A DNA stretch of 64,000 nt from the NCBI RefSeq assembly GCF_025263685.1, contig NZ_CP092109.1, positions 2,853,001-2,917,000 of the forward strand, read 5' to 3'. Positions 49,731 through 58,478 of the stretch are shown in pieces. The notes under the pieces were generated by a model. It was not told the origin of the DNA. It made no database searches and saw only the letters and a program-made list of their open reading frames with translations. The stretch's first letter is position 1; each line of letters begins with the position of its first letter. The translations under genes and the position numbers were made by a program. The DNA comes from Geoalkalibacter halelectricus. GTDB lineage: Bacteria; Desulfobacterota; Desulfuromonadia; Desulfuromonadales; Geoalkalibacteraceae.

Positions 49731-50192
49731 TCAGGCCGAGCGCTGGTAGACCTCGGCGAAATACTCGCGCAGGGTGGCGACATGCTCTTCATCCGCGCGC
49801 GCCAACAGTTCGAAGCGCTCCTTGAGGCGCGGATCGCTGAATTCCAGCGCCGAGCCGACGTGTACCTGCATGAAGCCCTCTTCCAGCTCGATGGCGCGCA
49901 ACAGGGCGTCTTCTTCCGCGGGCGGCGCGGCCTCGATGTCTTGCAGCAGGCTTTGCGCCTTGAGCAGCATCAGATCGAGCTTGGTTTTGGAGACCTTGGT
50001 TCCGGTGAAGCTCGCGTCGGCGGGCAGCAGACGCGCGAAGCGGATCTGATTGACGTGGTCGGCCTCGTCCTTGGCCATTTGCAGCAATAGCTCCTTCAGG
50101 CGCTCATTGCCCCTGATCGCGTTGGCCATGCGGCGATAAATGAGGCTCAGGGTGCTTTCGATTTCGGCGCAGGTATCAAAAAACTCATCCAT
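49731..50192 (-). CDS. Rubrerythrin-like ferritin-fold protein
   Basis: A 153-residue di-iron four-helix protein. Ligand candidates lie in CAEIESTLSLIYRRMA, MAKDEADHVNQI, AIELEEGFMQVHV and ADEEHVATLREYF, an E...ExxH pattern repeated twice. No rubredoxin tail, so a stand-alone ferritin-like domain. Likely peroxide or iron handling. Followed by a good terminator. Confidence 0.85.
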   Translation of the reverse strand: MDEFFDTCAEIESTLSLIYRRMANAIRGNERLKELLLQMAKDEADHVNQIRFARLLPADASFTGTKVSKTKLDLMLLKAQSLLQDIEAAPPAEEDALLRAIELEEGFMQVHVGSALEFSDPRLKERFELLARADEEHVATLREYFAEVYQRSA

Positions 50193-50286
50193 GGGCGACT
50201 CCCGACGGCAGAGGTGAAAAAATTAGAGCGATCTTATCCCACTTGGCTGCGCCGGGCAAGACATTTCCACCACCGGTTGCCAGAGT

Positions 50287-50625
50287 TTATTTCAGGGCTG
50301 CTCCGAGATAGGCGCGGGCGCGCTCGCCGAAGTCCTCGGGTGGGCTTTCAAATTCCACCGCCGGTCGCGTTTCGTCCCCGTCGATGAAGCCGAAGCTGCT
50401 GATATGGCGCCAGTTTCCGCTGTACAGCAGCTCATGGGCGGGAAGCTCACGCCAAGCGGCCGGCCGCCGTCCGGAAACCGCCGCCGCGACGTCGTCGGCG
50501 AAATTCGTGGCGCCGTTACCATCGACATCGATGTAGACCCGCTCGTCGGGCAGCTTTACGGCGAGGTCGCCGTGGTCGTTTTCATAGAGTTCGGCTTGAA
50601 TATTGAAGCTGATTTTGTCCGCCAT
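50287..50625 (-). CDS. Small acidic protein of unknown function, 112 aa
   Basis: Begins MADKISFNIQAELYENDHGDLAVKLPDE and is acidic throughout, with no membrane segment and no cysteine. ATG at 50625 follows GGAGG by five bases, better than the in-frame ATG four codons upstream. A DGNGATNFADD stretch resembles a calcium-type loop but lacks the full EF-hand pattern. No family recognised. Confidence 0.7.
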   Translation of the reverse strand: MADKISFNIQAELYENDHGDLAVKLPDERVYIDVDGNGATNFADDVAAAVSGRRPAAWRELPAHELLYSGNWRHISSFGFIDGDETRPAVEFESPPEDFGERARAYLGAALK

Positions 50626-50696
50626 GCTCTCCTCCATTTAGCAAAACGCGACTTCCTATGAATAAGTATAACTTGGATCTCGGGGACGGGTGGAAG

Positions 50697-51326
50697 TCAG
50701 GGAGGTGCCGGGCGCAGGTGAACGGAGGTGGAGAGCATGCGGCGCGGCGGACCTGTGGTGGGGTGGGCGAAGGTGGCGCCCGAGGGCAGGCGAAACACGC
50801 GCGGCGCGTCCGTCGTCTCGGGGTTGGGGCCGATGAGGGTGATGTCCACGGCGCGGATGTCCCGAAATTGCTCGGGGCTGGGTGAGGCGAGGCGTCGGCC
50901 GTTGGCGAGAAGGTAGGAGAATTCGACCAGGTCGAGATTATCGGCCAGAATTTGCGCCAAGGATCCGTCGTTTCGCACCAGGTTGCCGGAGGAGAGGATG
51001 AAGGTCAGGGTCGGTTCGAGGCTTTCCGCCATTTCGCCGGAGGGATTGACCCTGAAGGTAAGATTGGTCGGTCCGGCGCTGCGGATGCCGCCGCCCGGGC
51101 GGCCGTCGGGCCAAGCGGCTTGGGCCGCGCGCAGATCGGCGGCCAGCACCCGCAGGGCCAGGCGGTGCCGGGAGAGCTGAGGGTCCGCGGGCGCTTGCTC
51201 CTGGCGCGGGGAAGAGCCGGCAAAGAAGAGCGACAGGGTGCCCGCGCCCAGGGCGCCGATCAGGGCCAACAGCAGCAGCAGATTGCGGACGGTTATTCCC
51301 TTTTGATTGCCAAGCGGGCCGATCAT
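50697..51326 (-). CDS. Minor pilin-like protein without Glu5
   Basis: A 209-residue protein with an N-terminal helix NQKGITVRNLLLLLALIGAL and a cleavable-type glycine before ITVRN. It is the last gene of the minor pilin operon, after pilY1. The start ATG at 51326 has GGAG eight bases upstream; the longer frame to 51554 lies in pilY1 sequence. Type IV pilins need Glu5 for assembly; here positions 4-5 are Arg-Asn, so normal incorporation is doubtful. Mature part resembles other pseudopilins only weakly. Confidence 0.75.
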   Translation of the reverse strand: MIGPLGNQKGITVRNLLLLLALIGALGAGTLSLFFAGSSPRQEQAPADPQLSRHRLALRVLAADLRAAQAAWPDGRPGGGIRSAGPTNLTFRVNPSGEMAESLEPTLTFILSSGNLVRNDGSLAQILADNLDLVEFSYLLANGRRLASPSPEQFRDIRAVDITLIGPNPETTDAPRVFRLPSGATFAHPTTGPPRRMLSTSVHLRPAPP

Positions 51327-51411
51327 CGTTGCGCTCCGGAAGAGAAATCTCCCTCTTCCCAGCAAATTCCAGGCCAAGGATGGGCGATGGCCCCGGCCGC
51401 CTTTGGCAATT

Positions 51412-53928
51412 TCACGGCATGATCTCGCGCCAGGCGCGCGGATGCAGCCCCGGAGCGGTCGTGGCCGGGCGGTAGGGGTTGAGGTCGAGATCGGCGGTGG
51501 GGGCATACAGGCGTGCGGGGCGCCCGCTCCGGCCGAAGCGCCACAGCAAGGCACCCGGCACCCCGGCGCCGAGTTCGGTGTGACGCGACGGAGAGAGCTG
51601 GTTCAGGTTCGCGCTGCTTTCGCCGTGGGGATGTTGCTCCGGGTGCGCCGGCACGCCGCTGTCATGGGCGACGGCGTACAAGCGTGCCGTGCCGCCGAAC
51701 TCGCAGGGGCCGGCAGCGGGCGTCAGGGAGGTGAAATACACCGTTCCCGCGACCACCAGGGGCGCGGTGATGACCCGCTCGGCCGGGGCGCCTCGGGCAG
51801 GGTCCAGGTGGAAAAACCAGCCCCGGTCGGCGAGTTTTTTTTGCCTGTCCTCTTCCAGCACAGCCAGGGCGTCGCCGTGGAGCAGTTCGGTGACCTCGGC
51901 CAGGTCCGCCGGGGTTTGCGCCATGCGCAGGCCTTGGGCGAAGGGGTGCGCGGGGTGCGAGTCCTTACGCGTTTCGATCAGCCCGTAGAAGGCGTTGCGG
52001 CGGCGGTCGTCGTGGTCGGCGTCCAGCAGGTAGCGGCCGGTGCCGAAATAGATGCGCAAATTGCCCCGGCGGTCAATGGCCAGGGTCGGGCGCGCGCTGA
52101 TGGGCGGCCCGCCGGTGTCGAAGCGCGGCTTGGCGCGCCAGGCGCGCAGTTCGGCGTCGAAAAAGAATTTCCACAGCACGCCCTCGCTGTCGCCGGCGTA
52201 GATCAGATCGAGATAGCCGTCGCCGGTGCTGTCGATGCCTACCGGATCGGAGAGACCGTAAAAGGGCTGGGCGCTGGTTTTGCTCCCGACCGGCAGGGTT
52301 GACGCACCGTTCGCCGCCAGGGGCAGGGGGGCGCCGTCGCGCAGCGCCAGGGCGCGCAATCCGCCGGGACGGTCGTCGCTGCGCGGACCGCTGGTGAACA
52401 GGGCAACCCAGCTCCCGCTCGGCAGGATCGGACCAATGAGGGGCCGGGTCGCTGCCAGAGCACCGACGAAGGGCTGGGCTTCCCAAAGAAGTTTCAACCC
52501 CGTGGGAGTCGGATCGGTGATGTCGAGGGCGAAGTAGGCGGGTCCGCCCAGGCCGCCGCCACCGATGAGCAGGGTCTTCCAGGCGGTGTGACCCGTACCC
52601 CAGGCCGGATCGCGCGCATCGGCCGCCACGGGAGCCAGGTCGAGCAGGTAGCGGTGGCTGCCGTGCTGATCCTGGCCGATGCGCTGCTGTACCGCCGCCG
52701 GGATGAAGGCCCAAGCCTCGCCGCCGGCGGGAAGGTCGGCGGCGCCGAAGGCGCTGAAGGCATGCAGCAGGCCGGTGTTGGCAGCGGTGTAGATCAGGGT
52801 CGGGCGCGTCTGGTGCGCGAGGCGAAACTCCGCGTAATCCGGCGTGCGATGATGGGCGCGGGGCGCTCCCACCACCAGGGGGGTGGAATGGATGAGCGTG
52901 CCCAGGGGCTGCTCGCGTACTGCGTTGATGAGGGCGGCCGCGGCGGGACCGTCGAGATCCCAGAGCGTTTGCAGGTGACTCAGGGTTGGACCGGAGTCGA
53001 CCCAGGGGGAGAGGGTCGCCGCGGGGCCGGTCGGAGTCAGGATGTGGCGCGTTGCGGCCGGGCGGCTTGCCAGCAAGGCCGCGGCCGACCACAAAGGGCT
53101 CTCTTCGGCGGGCTCAAGACCGGAAGCGCTCAGGCGCCAGGCGCGCAGATCACCGCGCGCCTCAGCGGGAGCGAAACCGGCCCGCACCAGCAGTTCCCGG
53201 TTGTCGCGCCGGTCGTCGAGGACGACCAGGTCCGCGACTTGCGCCCAGGGAGCGAAAAATCCCGTCAGCAGGGGATCAAAGGCCGCGAACAGTTGGGACG
53301 ACTCCGCCGGCAGATTCAGGTGGCGACCCCCGTTGTGCTCCACGACCTCGGTCGGGAGTGCATTCTCGGCGCCAAGGTTGAGGATGTGGAGGATGGTTTC
53401 GACGGATGCTTCCGGGTCCGCATCCGGCACCGACCGGCAGACCAGATCCTCCAGGCGCGCGTCGAAGTCGGCGGCTTGCGTAGCGGGTTGGGCGGAAAGG
53501 AAAATCAGATGCCGGGTCGGGCAGGCGCGCGTGGGAGCGATTTCGACGGCAGATGGCGCCGGTGGCGGCTGGGCGGGTTGGTGCCAGGCGCGCACGAATG
53601 CGCGGATGGTTTCGGGCGGCGTGCCGCAGGGCAAATGCAGGTGCGTGGTGCGCGTATCCCCCGCCATGCTCATCAGGCCGAAATGCGCGCCTTCGGGTCC
53701 ATAGCGTTCGAGCAGTTGATCCACGGCATCCCGGGCCAGATCCCAGGGCGAAAAGGATGTATCCGCTGCTGCTTCGGTCGTGTCGAGCAGCAACAGGACC
53801 GAAGGCGGCGCGGCGCGCTTGGCCGCGAGAGGAAATTCCGGCACGCCGAACAGTGGAGCGCCCAGCGCAGCAGCGGGCGCCCATCCCAGCCAGATAGCCA
53901 GCCCGAGAACCACCAGCGCCCGCTTCAT
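51412..53928 (-). CDS. pilY1: PilY1-type pilus tip adhesin/assembly protein
   Basis: An 838-residue exported protein: signal peptide MKRALVVLGLAIWLGWAPAAALG, an N-terminal von Willebrand A-like region (SVLLLLDTTEAAADTSFSPWDL), and a C-terminal beta-propeller of PilY1 type with the calcium loop DSTGDGYLDLIYAGD near residue 570 and GTGRYLLDADHDDRRR later. Such proteins control pilus extension and adhesion. The VWA motif DTTEA is not the classical DxSxS, so metal binding is uncertain. ATG at 53928 is one base from the pilX stop. Confidence 0.88.
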   Translation of the reverse strand: MKRALVVLGLAIWLGWAPAAALGAPLFGVPEFPLAAKRAAPPSVLLLLDTTEAAADTSFSPWDLARDAVDQLLERYGPEGAHFGLMSMAGDTRTTHLHLPCGTPPETIRAFVRAWHQPAQPPPAPSAVEIAPTRACPTRHLIFLSAQPATQAADFDARLEDLVCRSVPDADPEASVETILHILNLGAENALPTEVVEHNGGRHLNLPAESSQLFAAFDPLLTGFFAPWAQVADLVVLDDRRDNRELLVRAGFAPAEARGDLRAWRLSASGLEPAEESPLWSAAALLASRPAATRHILTPTGPAATLSPWVDSGPTLSHLQTLWDLDGPAAAALINAVREQPLGTLIHSTPLVVGAPRAHHRTPDYAEFRLAHQTRPTLIYTAANTGLLHAFSAFGAADLPAGGEAWAFIPAAVQQRIGQDQHGSHRYLLDLAPVAADARDPAWGTGHTAWKTLLIGGGGLGGPAYFALDITDPTPTGLKLLWEAQPFVGALAATRPLIGPILPSGSWVALFTSGPRSDDRPGGLRALALRDGAPLPLAANGASTLPVGSKTSAQPFYGLSDPVGIDSTGDGYLDLIYAGDSEGVLWKFFFDAELRAWRAKPRFDTGGPPISARPTLAIDRRGNLRIYFGTGRYLLDADHDDRRRNAFYGLIETRKDSHPAHPFAQGLRMAQTPADLAEVTELLHGDALAVLEEDRQKKLADRGWFFHLDPARGAPAERVITAPLVVAGTVYFTSLTPAAGPCEFGGTARLYAVAHDSGVPAHPEQHPHGESSANLNQLSPSRHTELGAGVPGALLWRFGRSGRPARLYAPTADLDLNPYRPATTAPGLHPRAWREIMP

Positions 53929-53929
53929 G

Positions 53930-54421
53930 TCAATAGCCCCTGAGGTCGAGGAGGCGACCAACCTGGACTTCAATCAGCGCCTGCGCCTGTAGGGGGCCGA
54001 AGCCCCGGGAGTGCACGCTGAAGTCGATGCGTTGGAAATCGGTGCTGTACAAAGGCGCGTGACTGGTGCCGAGGTAATGGATGCTGACGGCGAACTGCTC
54101 TAGCCCGTCGCGATCCAGGGTCTCGGGGGCCGTGGCCGCCTGCGCGCAGAAGGCTTGCGCCCAGGAAGATGGCGCGGCGCGACTGCCGAGATCCTCGCGC
54201 AACTCATCGGGCTGGTCGGCCAGCCAGGAGAGCGCGTATTGCCAGCCGCCTTCGGCCTGGTAGAAGGCGCTGTCGCGCAGCACCTCGTTGCGGGTGATGC
54301 GAATTTCGGTCAGGGCCGCCGAGGTCGCCGCCATGCCCAGCAGGGTCAAAAGGGCCAGGACCATCAAGGCGGTCAGCAGGGCGGCGCCGCATTGGTCGTT
54401 CAGGTGTTTGGGCATCATCAT
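53930..54421 (-). CDS. pilX: PilX-type minor pilin
   Basis: A 163-residue protein with a short leader and N-terminal helix CGAALLTALMVLALLTLLGMAATSA, then ALTEIRITRNEVLRDSAFYQAEGGWQYAL, the familiar PilX motif with E near position 32. Glycine-alanine at the peptidase site replaces G-F. Three tandem ATG codons (54421, 54418, 54415) follow GAGGGGGG. Assembles at the pilus tip with PilV, PilW and PilY1. Confidence 0.88.
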   Translation of the reverse strand: MMMPKHLNDQCGAALLTALMVLALLTLLGMAATSAALTEIRITRNEVLRDSAFYQAEGGWQYALSWLADQPDELREDLGSRAAPSSWAQAFCAQAATAPETLDRDGLEQFAVSIHYLGTSHAPLYSTDFQRIDFSVHSRGFGPLQAQALIEVQVGRLLDLRGY

Positions 54422-54441
54422 GTTCCCCCCTCTCGATTGGG

Positions 54442-54882
54442 TCAAAACCCCGCGGTGCGGATGAATTCCAGGGACAGGCTTTGCTCCCCGTCGCGCCGGG
54501 GCCATACCGCGATCACCCGCACGGTCTTGAGCCCAGGGGCCGGATCCTCCTCGGCGATGTTCCAGAACAGGCGCATTCCCGCCTGGCCCGGTGGCTCAAG
54601 ACGGTGGTCGGCCTGTGAGTCTTCCGCGTCGCGATCGTCGAGGCCGGCGCGGCCGCTACCGTCGACGTCCCGCAGTTCGGGATGGTCGAAGGGCAGGGCG
54701 AGCAGATGTTCGCTCAGACTCCTGGCGGCGGCCCGGGCCTGGGCGCGCTGCTCAGCGTCGGCGGCGGCGCGCAGGGCGGTGCCTTGCAGGGAGGCCACGG
54801 CCAGCAGACCTATGGCGAACAGGCTCAGGGCAAAGAGCACTTCAAGCAGGGTGAAGCCCCTGGCGGCCCGACCGCTCTTCAT
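54442..54882 (-). CDS. pilV: PilV-type minor pilin
   Basis: A 146-residue prepilin with the cleavage motif RG|FTLLEVLFALSLFAIGLLAVASLQ, so Glu5 is present. The rest is mostly helical then irregular. Overlaps pilW by four bases (ATGA). Confidence 0.92.
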   Translation of the reverse strand: MKSGRAARGFTLLEVLFALSLFAIGLLAVASLQGTALRAAADAEQRAQARAAARSLSEHLLALPFDHPELRDVDGSGRAGLDDRDAEDSQADHRLEPPGQAGMRLFWNIAEEDPAPGLKTVRVIAVWPRRDGEQSLSLEFIRTAGF

Positions 54883-55595
54883 GGCTCCATGTTGCGCAGA
54901 TAGAGGCTCTCGTTCAGAGTGCGGCGGTATTCCCGGCCGCGGTGGTGAAAAACCGACGATAAGATGATATCGATACGCCGGATTTCATGCGGCGCGGCTA
55001 CCTCGCCGCTGACCGGATCGGGCAGGCGTTCCACCAACTCACCGTCCGCGTCACGCACGAAATAGCGCAAGCGTAATTCCGTCAGGTGATCGGCCAGGGG
55101 CTGATGAAAGCCCATCCCCGGACGATCAAGGGCCGCGCCACCGCTACCCGAACAACTGCCGCCGCCGCTGCGGCCGCTGTGCATGCCCAGGGTATTGGCG
55201 CCGTAGAGGCAAAAGGCGATGTGTTCACCCGCGGCCGTCAGGCGTCCGTCGGGGCGGGTGGCGGAGCTTCCGCTGCCTTCGCCGCCGAGGTCGCGGGTGA
55301 TGTAGAGATAGTCGGCGCGAGCGCTGACGATGCCGGCTCCGGCGCGCTCCGTGGGATCGTAGCCGGCGCTGCGCACATGATGGGCGATGACCGCCATGGC
55401 CGCGCGCAGCCGACTCTGTTCTTCCATGAGTCGGGAGTTGAGGGTGTAGGCGTCCTGATGGCTGCGGTACAGGGTCAGGATGGCGACCGCGGCCAGGCCG
55501 GTAAGAGCCAGGGCCAGCAGCACCTCGACCAGGGAATAGCCCTGCGTTTGCAGCCGTGTCTTAAGTCTTGGCGGTGGGTGGATGGGGGCCGACAT
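54879..55595 (-). CDS. pilW: PilW-type minor pilin
   Basis: A 238-residue prepilin with QG|YSLVEVLLALALTGLAAVAIL, SRLRAAMAVIAHHVRSAGYDP typical of PilW, then a large C-terminal part with a disulphide-type cysteine pair in a GSGGG loop. Third gene from the operon's end by order fimT, pilW, pilV, pilX, pilY1. Confidence 0.92.
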   Translation of the reverse strand: MSAPIHPPPRLKTRLQTQGYSLVEVLLALALTGLAAVAILTLYRSHQDAYTLNSRLMEEQSRLRAAMAVIAHHVRSAGYDPTERAGAGIVSARADYLYITRDLGGEGSGSSATRPDGRLTAAGEHIAFCLYGANTLGMHSGRSGGGSCSGSGGAALDRPGMGFHQPLADHLTELRLRYFVRDADGELVERLPDPVSGEVAAPHEIRRIDIILSSVFHHRGREYRRTLNESLYLRNMEP

Positions 55596-55599
55596 GGGA

Positions 55600-56091
55600 T
55601 CAGGGATTCAGGCGCGCCGCCCCGTAGAGGGTCAGGCTGAGTCTGTGAGTCGAGCCGTCATGGGGGCTGCGCAGTACCAGGGACCCGGCGCCGTGGCTGG
55701 GCAGACCGCGAAAATCGAATCCGCCCTGGGCCGCGCCCTGGGAAAAGCTCACCTGCTCCAGGCGCAGGGCCTTGAAGGGGGTAAATCCTTGGAGTTCATG
55801 GGAGTGGTCGCCGGGGCGCTCGGCCAGGATGCGATAGCCGCCGCGCGGCGCGGCCGGGGAATGGTCGGCCAGGGTGAATTCGAGATAAGCGCGGCCGTTG
55901 CCGCGCGCTGCTTCCGAGCGCGCCTGCTGAAAGGCGGCCAACAAGGCGCGCGCCTCGGCGTTTTCCTGCAGGCGGATCTGCCAGGGACGCAATTGCGGAA
56001 GGGCGAGGGCTGCGACCAGGGAGAGAATGAGCAGGACGCTGAGCGCTTCCCACAGGGTAAACCCGCGAGATTGCCGGGAAAAGGCAGGCAT
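55600..56091 (-). CDS. fimT: FimT/GspH-type pseudopilin
   Basis: A 163-residue prepilin. SRG|FTLWEALSVLLILSLVAALALPQLRPW has the cleavage site and Glu5. The C-terminal GspH/FimT domain has the ending SLVLRSPHDGSTHRLSL ... LYGAARLNP. ATG at 56091 follows GGAGGGG; the longer frame to 56199 is not needed. First gene of the pilin operon. Confidence 0.92.
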   Translation of the reverse strand: MPAFSRQSRGFTLWEALSVLLILSLVAALALPQLRPWQIRLQENAEARALLAAFQQARSEAARGNGRAYLEFTLADHSPAAPRGGYRILAERPGDHSHELQGFTPFKALRLEQVSFSQGAAQGGFDFRGLPSHGAGSLVLRSPHDGSTHRLSLTLYGAARLNP

Positions 56092-56327
56092 GATGGTTCC
56101 CCTCCGAACTTGGGCGAAAAAAGCCGCCGAAAGATACGCGTCGGCACCATAACAAATCAAGGGGCAAAGTATGCCCGAGGACCGCGGCGGAGACAACAAA
56201 AAAAGAATGAAATTTTAGCAATAACATGAGTTTGCGATGTTTTAATCTTTCATTTCCGGAGCCGCGACTTGCGAAGATTTGTCCAGGGGTGATAAACTCC
56301 GACGCAACTTTTCGCAAGGAGTTCTCC

Positions 56328-56582
56328 ATGAGCAAAAAAGAAGAGACCAAGCCCGTTAAGATTCCCGGCCTCGGCCTGGGGATTGCCGCTCTCAGCATCT
56401 TCGTCCTGGGTGGGCTGGCCGTGTTCGCCGGGCTCATTCTCTGGAGCGTTTACCGCAATGACTTTCTCTTCGGCTGGGGAACCGGCGAAGCCTTTGGTTA
56501 TCTCGGCATCTGCGTCGGCTTGCTGCTGAGCATCATGGGCGTGCTGCTCATGCGGCTGCTGCGCAATCGCGATCTGTCCTGA
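56328..56582 (+). CDS. Small two-helix membrane protein, 84 aa
   Basis: Starts MSKKEETKPVKIPGLGLGIAALSIFV; two membrane helices (about 15-40 and 54-76). ATG at 56328 follows AAGGAG by seven bases, so the longer frame from 56226 is not used. Divergent from fimT with a 236-base gap. Family not recognised. Confidence 0.78.
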   Translation: MSKKEETKPVKIPGLGLGIAALSIFVLGGLAVFAGLILWSVYRNDFLFGWGTGEAFGYLGICVGLLLSIMGVLLMRLLRNRDLS

Positions 56583-56947
56583 CCCTGCGACCTCCCTATC
56601 AGGCGCCCTGCCCGGGGCGCCATCGTTCGCGCGCAGTTTTTTTCCCTTCTGCTTGTATATCTCTTTCATACACCTCCAGGTCTAGTGCTTTTTTTGCAGT
56701 GAAATCGGCGCGTTGAGTCCCTGTTGCGGCAGCTTGGCGAGATCCCCGCGGCGCCCGCCCGCATAATTTTCCTATACTTTCATGCCCTTCCTTGCAGTGC
56801 TCGCACTCTTTTTTTTCTTCCATAAAATTCAATAGAAACAGCTTGTTGGAGAAAAGTTTAGGCGCTTTTCACAAGTTGGTACGGCTGATGCTCTATAGGA
56901 GTATCAGAATGCCCGGTGATGTTGGGTCGACCACAAGGAGGATTGCC
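56583..56947. other. Intergenic region before the small-membrane-protein cluster
   Basis: About 365 bases. Contains GGCGCC-CTGCCCGG-GGCGCC after the 56.3-kb gene, a weak terminator-like hairpin, and an AT-rich tract. No gene. The 77-codon minus-strand frame at 56599-56832 has no support. It ends with AAGGAGG for the next gene. Confidence 0.5.
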
Positions 56948-57196
56948 GTGAAAATCCGGATTTTGCTGAATTTAGGCCTGTTTTTCTGCGCTACCAGTGC
57001 TTTTGCCGCCGCCGGCGGTGAAGGGGAAGGCGCGAGCCTGATCATCAAGATTTTCTTCGGCTTCTTCGCGCTGATTGTCGCAACGCAGTTGATCCCGGGC
57101 CTGATTCTGCTCGGATCCTTGCTGAAAAGCCTGTTCGGCAAATCCGCGCGCGAGGCCGAAATGAGCGAGGAAACCCGGGGCCGCCGCTCCCAGTGA
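56948..57196 (+). CDS. Small exported/membrane protein, paralog 1 (82 aa)
   Basis: GTG start after AAGGAGG. Signal-like helix (KIRILLNLGLFFCATSAFAAAG) then a second helix IFFGFFALIVATQLIPGLILL and a basic-acidic tail. The core IF-G-ALIV-QL-P pattern is shared with the two genes at 57.7 and 58.0 kb. Family not recognised. It begins a run that ends in a multihaem cytochrome and a b-type cytochrome. Confidence 0.82.
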   Translation: MKIRILLNLGLFFCATSAFAAAGGEGEGASLIIKIFFGFFALIVATQLIPGLILLGSLLKSLFGKSAREAEMSEETRGRRSQ

Positions 57197-57247
57197 GGGT
57201 CTGGGTGGCGAAACGGGTGGGTTCAAAGTATGGAAAGGGGTGACGTC

Positions 57248-57640
57248 ATGGGCGTGTTGCTGATTGCCGATAGAGACAAGGATGGGCGCAAGCAGCTTGC
57301 GGATTTTTTCGCCAACGCCGGCTATCAGGTGGTGGAGACCGATTCCGCGGCCCAGGTGCTGCTCGACACTTTCAAGAAGGAAGCGCAGGTGGTGTTGCTG
57401 AGCGGCGAGTTCGACGAGATTCCGGCGGCGGACCTGATTCCCATCATCAAAAAGTGCAACCGCCATTTGACCATCATTCTGGTGTCCAACGAAGAATCAC
57501 TGCCGCAGATCCGCAAACTACGCTCCGAGGGCATTTTCTATCACGCCCTCAAACCGGTCAACGCGGCGGACAAGGAAGAACTCAAGCTGGCCGTTCAGTG
57601 CGCTTTCGCCAACGCCGGCGGCGCGCCGCGGCACACCTAA
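57248..57640 (+). CDS. Degenerate response-regulator receiver domain
   Basis: A 130-residue single receiver fold: MGVLLIADRDKDGRKQLADFF at the start, then VVLLSGEFDEI where the phospho-acceptor Asp normally stands, TIILVSNEES and YHALKPVNAADKEEL with the conserved Lys-Pro. The normal phosphorylation Asp is replaced (Ser-Gly-Glu), so it is probably phosphorylation-independent. The ATG at 57248 is used; 57230 is also possible. It sits between paralogs 1 and 2. Confidence 0.8.
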   Translation: MGVLLIADRDKDGRKQLADFFANAGYQVVETDSAAQVLLDTFKKEAQVVLLSGEFDEIPAADLIPIIKKCNRHLTIILVSNEESLPQIRKLRSEGIFYHALKPVNAADKEELKLAVQCAFANAGGAPRHT

Positions 57641-57692
57641 GAAGCTAGCGAGGTTGGTAGTACGACTCGACAACAAACGAAAGGAGGAGGTC

Positions 57693-57929
57693 ATGAAAAT
57701 CAAAAGCCTGTTGGGAGCGTTGATCGTTGTACTTGCCGGTGCGGGACCGGCCCTGGCGGCGGCAGGTGCGCGGCAGGACAACAGCGGTCTGGTGGTGTGG
57801 ATTTTTCTCGGTTTTTGCGCCCTGATCGTGGTCGCTCAGCTGATGCCGGCGCTGTTGATCATGCTCGGCGTGGTCAAGTCGGTGGCGCGCGACAAAGAGT
57901 TCACGCCGCAAAAAGTGAGCAACAAGTAA
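57693..57929 (+). CDS. Small exported/membrane protein, paralog 2 (78 aa)
   Basis: Signal peptide MKIKSLLGALIVVLAGAGPALAAAG, then IFLGFCALIVVAQLMPALLIMLGVV and a short tail. GGAGGAGG site. Second of the three small paralogs. Confidence 0.85.
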   Translation: MKIKSLLGALIVVLAGAGPALAAAGARQDNSGLVVWIFLGFCALIVVAQLMPALLIMLGVVKSVARDKEFTPQKVSNK

Positions 57930-58019
57930 GGTTGAGTGAATTCGGGGAAGCCGGCGCGGACGGATCGGAGGCGGTATGTGGCCGCATCCCGGCGCGCCGG
58001 CCTAACGGGGGAGGTTGCG

Positions 58020-58256
58020 ATGAAACGGGGAACATGGTCACTGATCTGTATCGGGCTGTTTCTGGGGGCTTTGACGGTCGCGGCGGCGGTGCCCGGCGTC
58101 ATGGACGGTTTCGCAGGCATCGTCATCACCATCTTTTTGCTCTACTGCGGGATCATCGTGGTGGCGCAACTGTTCTCGGCCCTCTATGCCATGCGCCTCA
58201 TGGTCGAGGATTCCCTGGACAAAAAGCGGGTGTCGCGCCGCGTTGACCTGAATTGA
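58020..58256 (+). CDS. Small exported/membrane protein, paralog 3 (78 aa)
   Basis: Begins MKRGTWSLICIGLFLGALTVAAAVPG, with IFLLYCGIIVVAQLFSALYAMR as its second helix and a basic tail. GGGGGAGG ribosome site. Proline of the core (QLxP) is lost here (QLFS), so it is the most divergent paralog. Confidence 0.82.
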   Translation: MKRGTWSLICIGLFLGALTVAAAVPGVMDGFAGIVITIFLLYCGIIVVAQLFSALYAMRLMVEDSLDKKRVSRRVDLN

Positions 58257-58306
58257 ACTGGTAGCTTTTTCATTAACGAATTCGATTGGTTGACAAGGAG
58301 ATCAAA

Positions 58307-58399
58307 ATGAACATCTCGACGAAAAGTGTGCTGTTTCTCTTTGCGGTTTACTTTGTGAGCTTTGTCGCCCTGGTGGTTCTGCCATCCGGAGCGGCATAG
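58307..58399 (+). CDS. Free signal-peptide ORF (30 aa), near-copy of the cytochrome signal peptide
   Basis: ATG at 58307 preceded by AAGGAG. MNISTKSVLFLFAVYFVSFV ALVVLPSGAA then TAG. It aligns residue by residue with the signal peptide of the cytochrome that starts 172 bases later (VKISAKHLIFLFFMYFLAFV ALVAVPSGWAA). No mature part follows. Either a leader peptide or the residue of a duplicated and deleted cytochrome gene. Confidence 0.75.
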   Translation: MNISTKSVLFLFAVYFVSFVALVVLPSGAA

Positions 58400-58427
58400 G
58401 CGGATAGATGGGGCGGGCAACATGTGG

Positions 58428-58444
58428 CCCGGGAGGCTCCCGGG
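58428..58444. other. Perfect short hairpin in the cytochrome leader
   Basis: CCCGGGA-GGC-TCCCGGG between the signal-peptide ORF and the cytochrome start. No T-run follows. Could serve as an RNA stability or attenuation structure. Confidence 0.6.
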
Positions 58445-58478
58445 TCGGCCCAGGATCAATAGAGAGGGAGGACGAACC

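Noticed and set aside
53276-53884. Minus-strand frame inside pilY1 in another phase
   Set aside because: Arg/Ser/Pro-rich frame-shifted shadow of pilY1.
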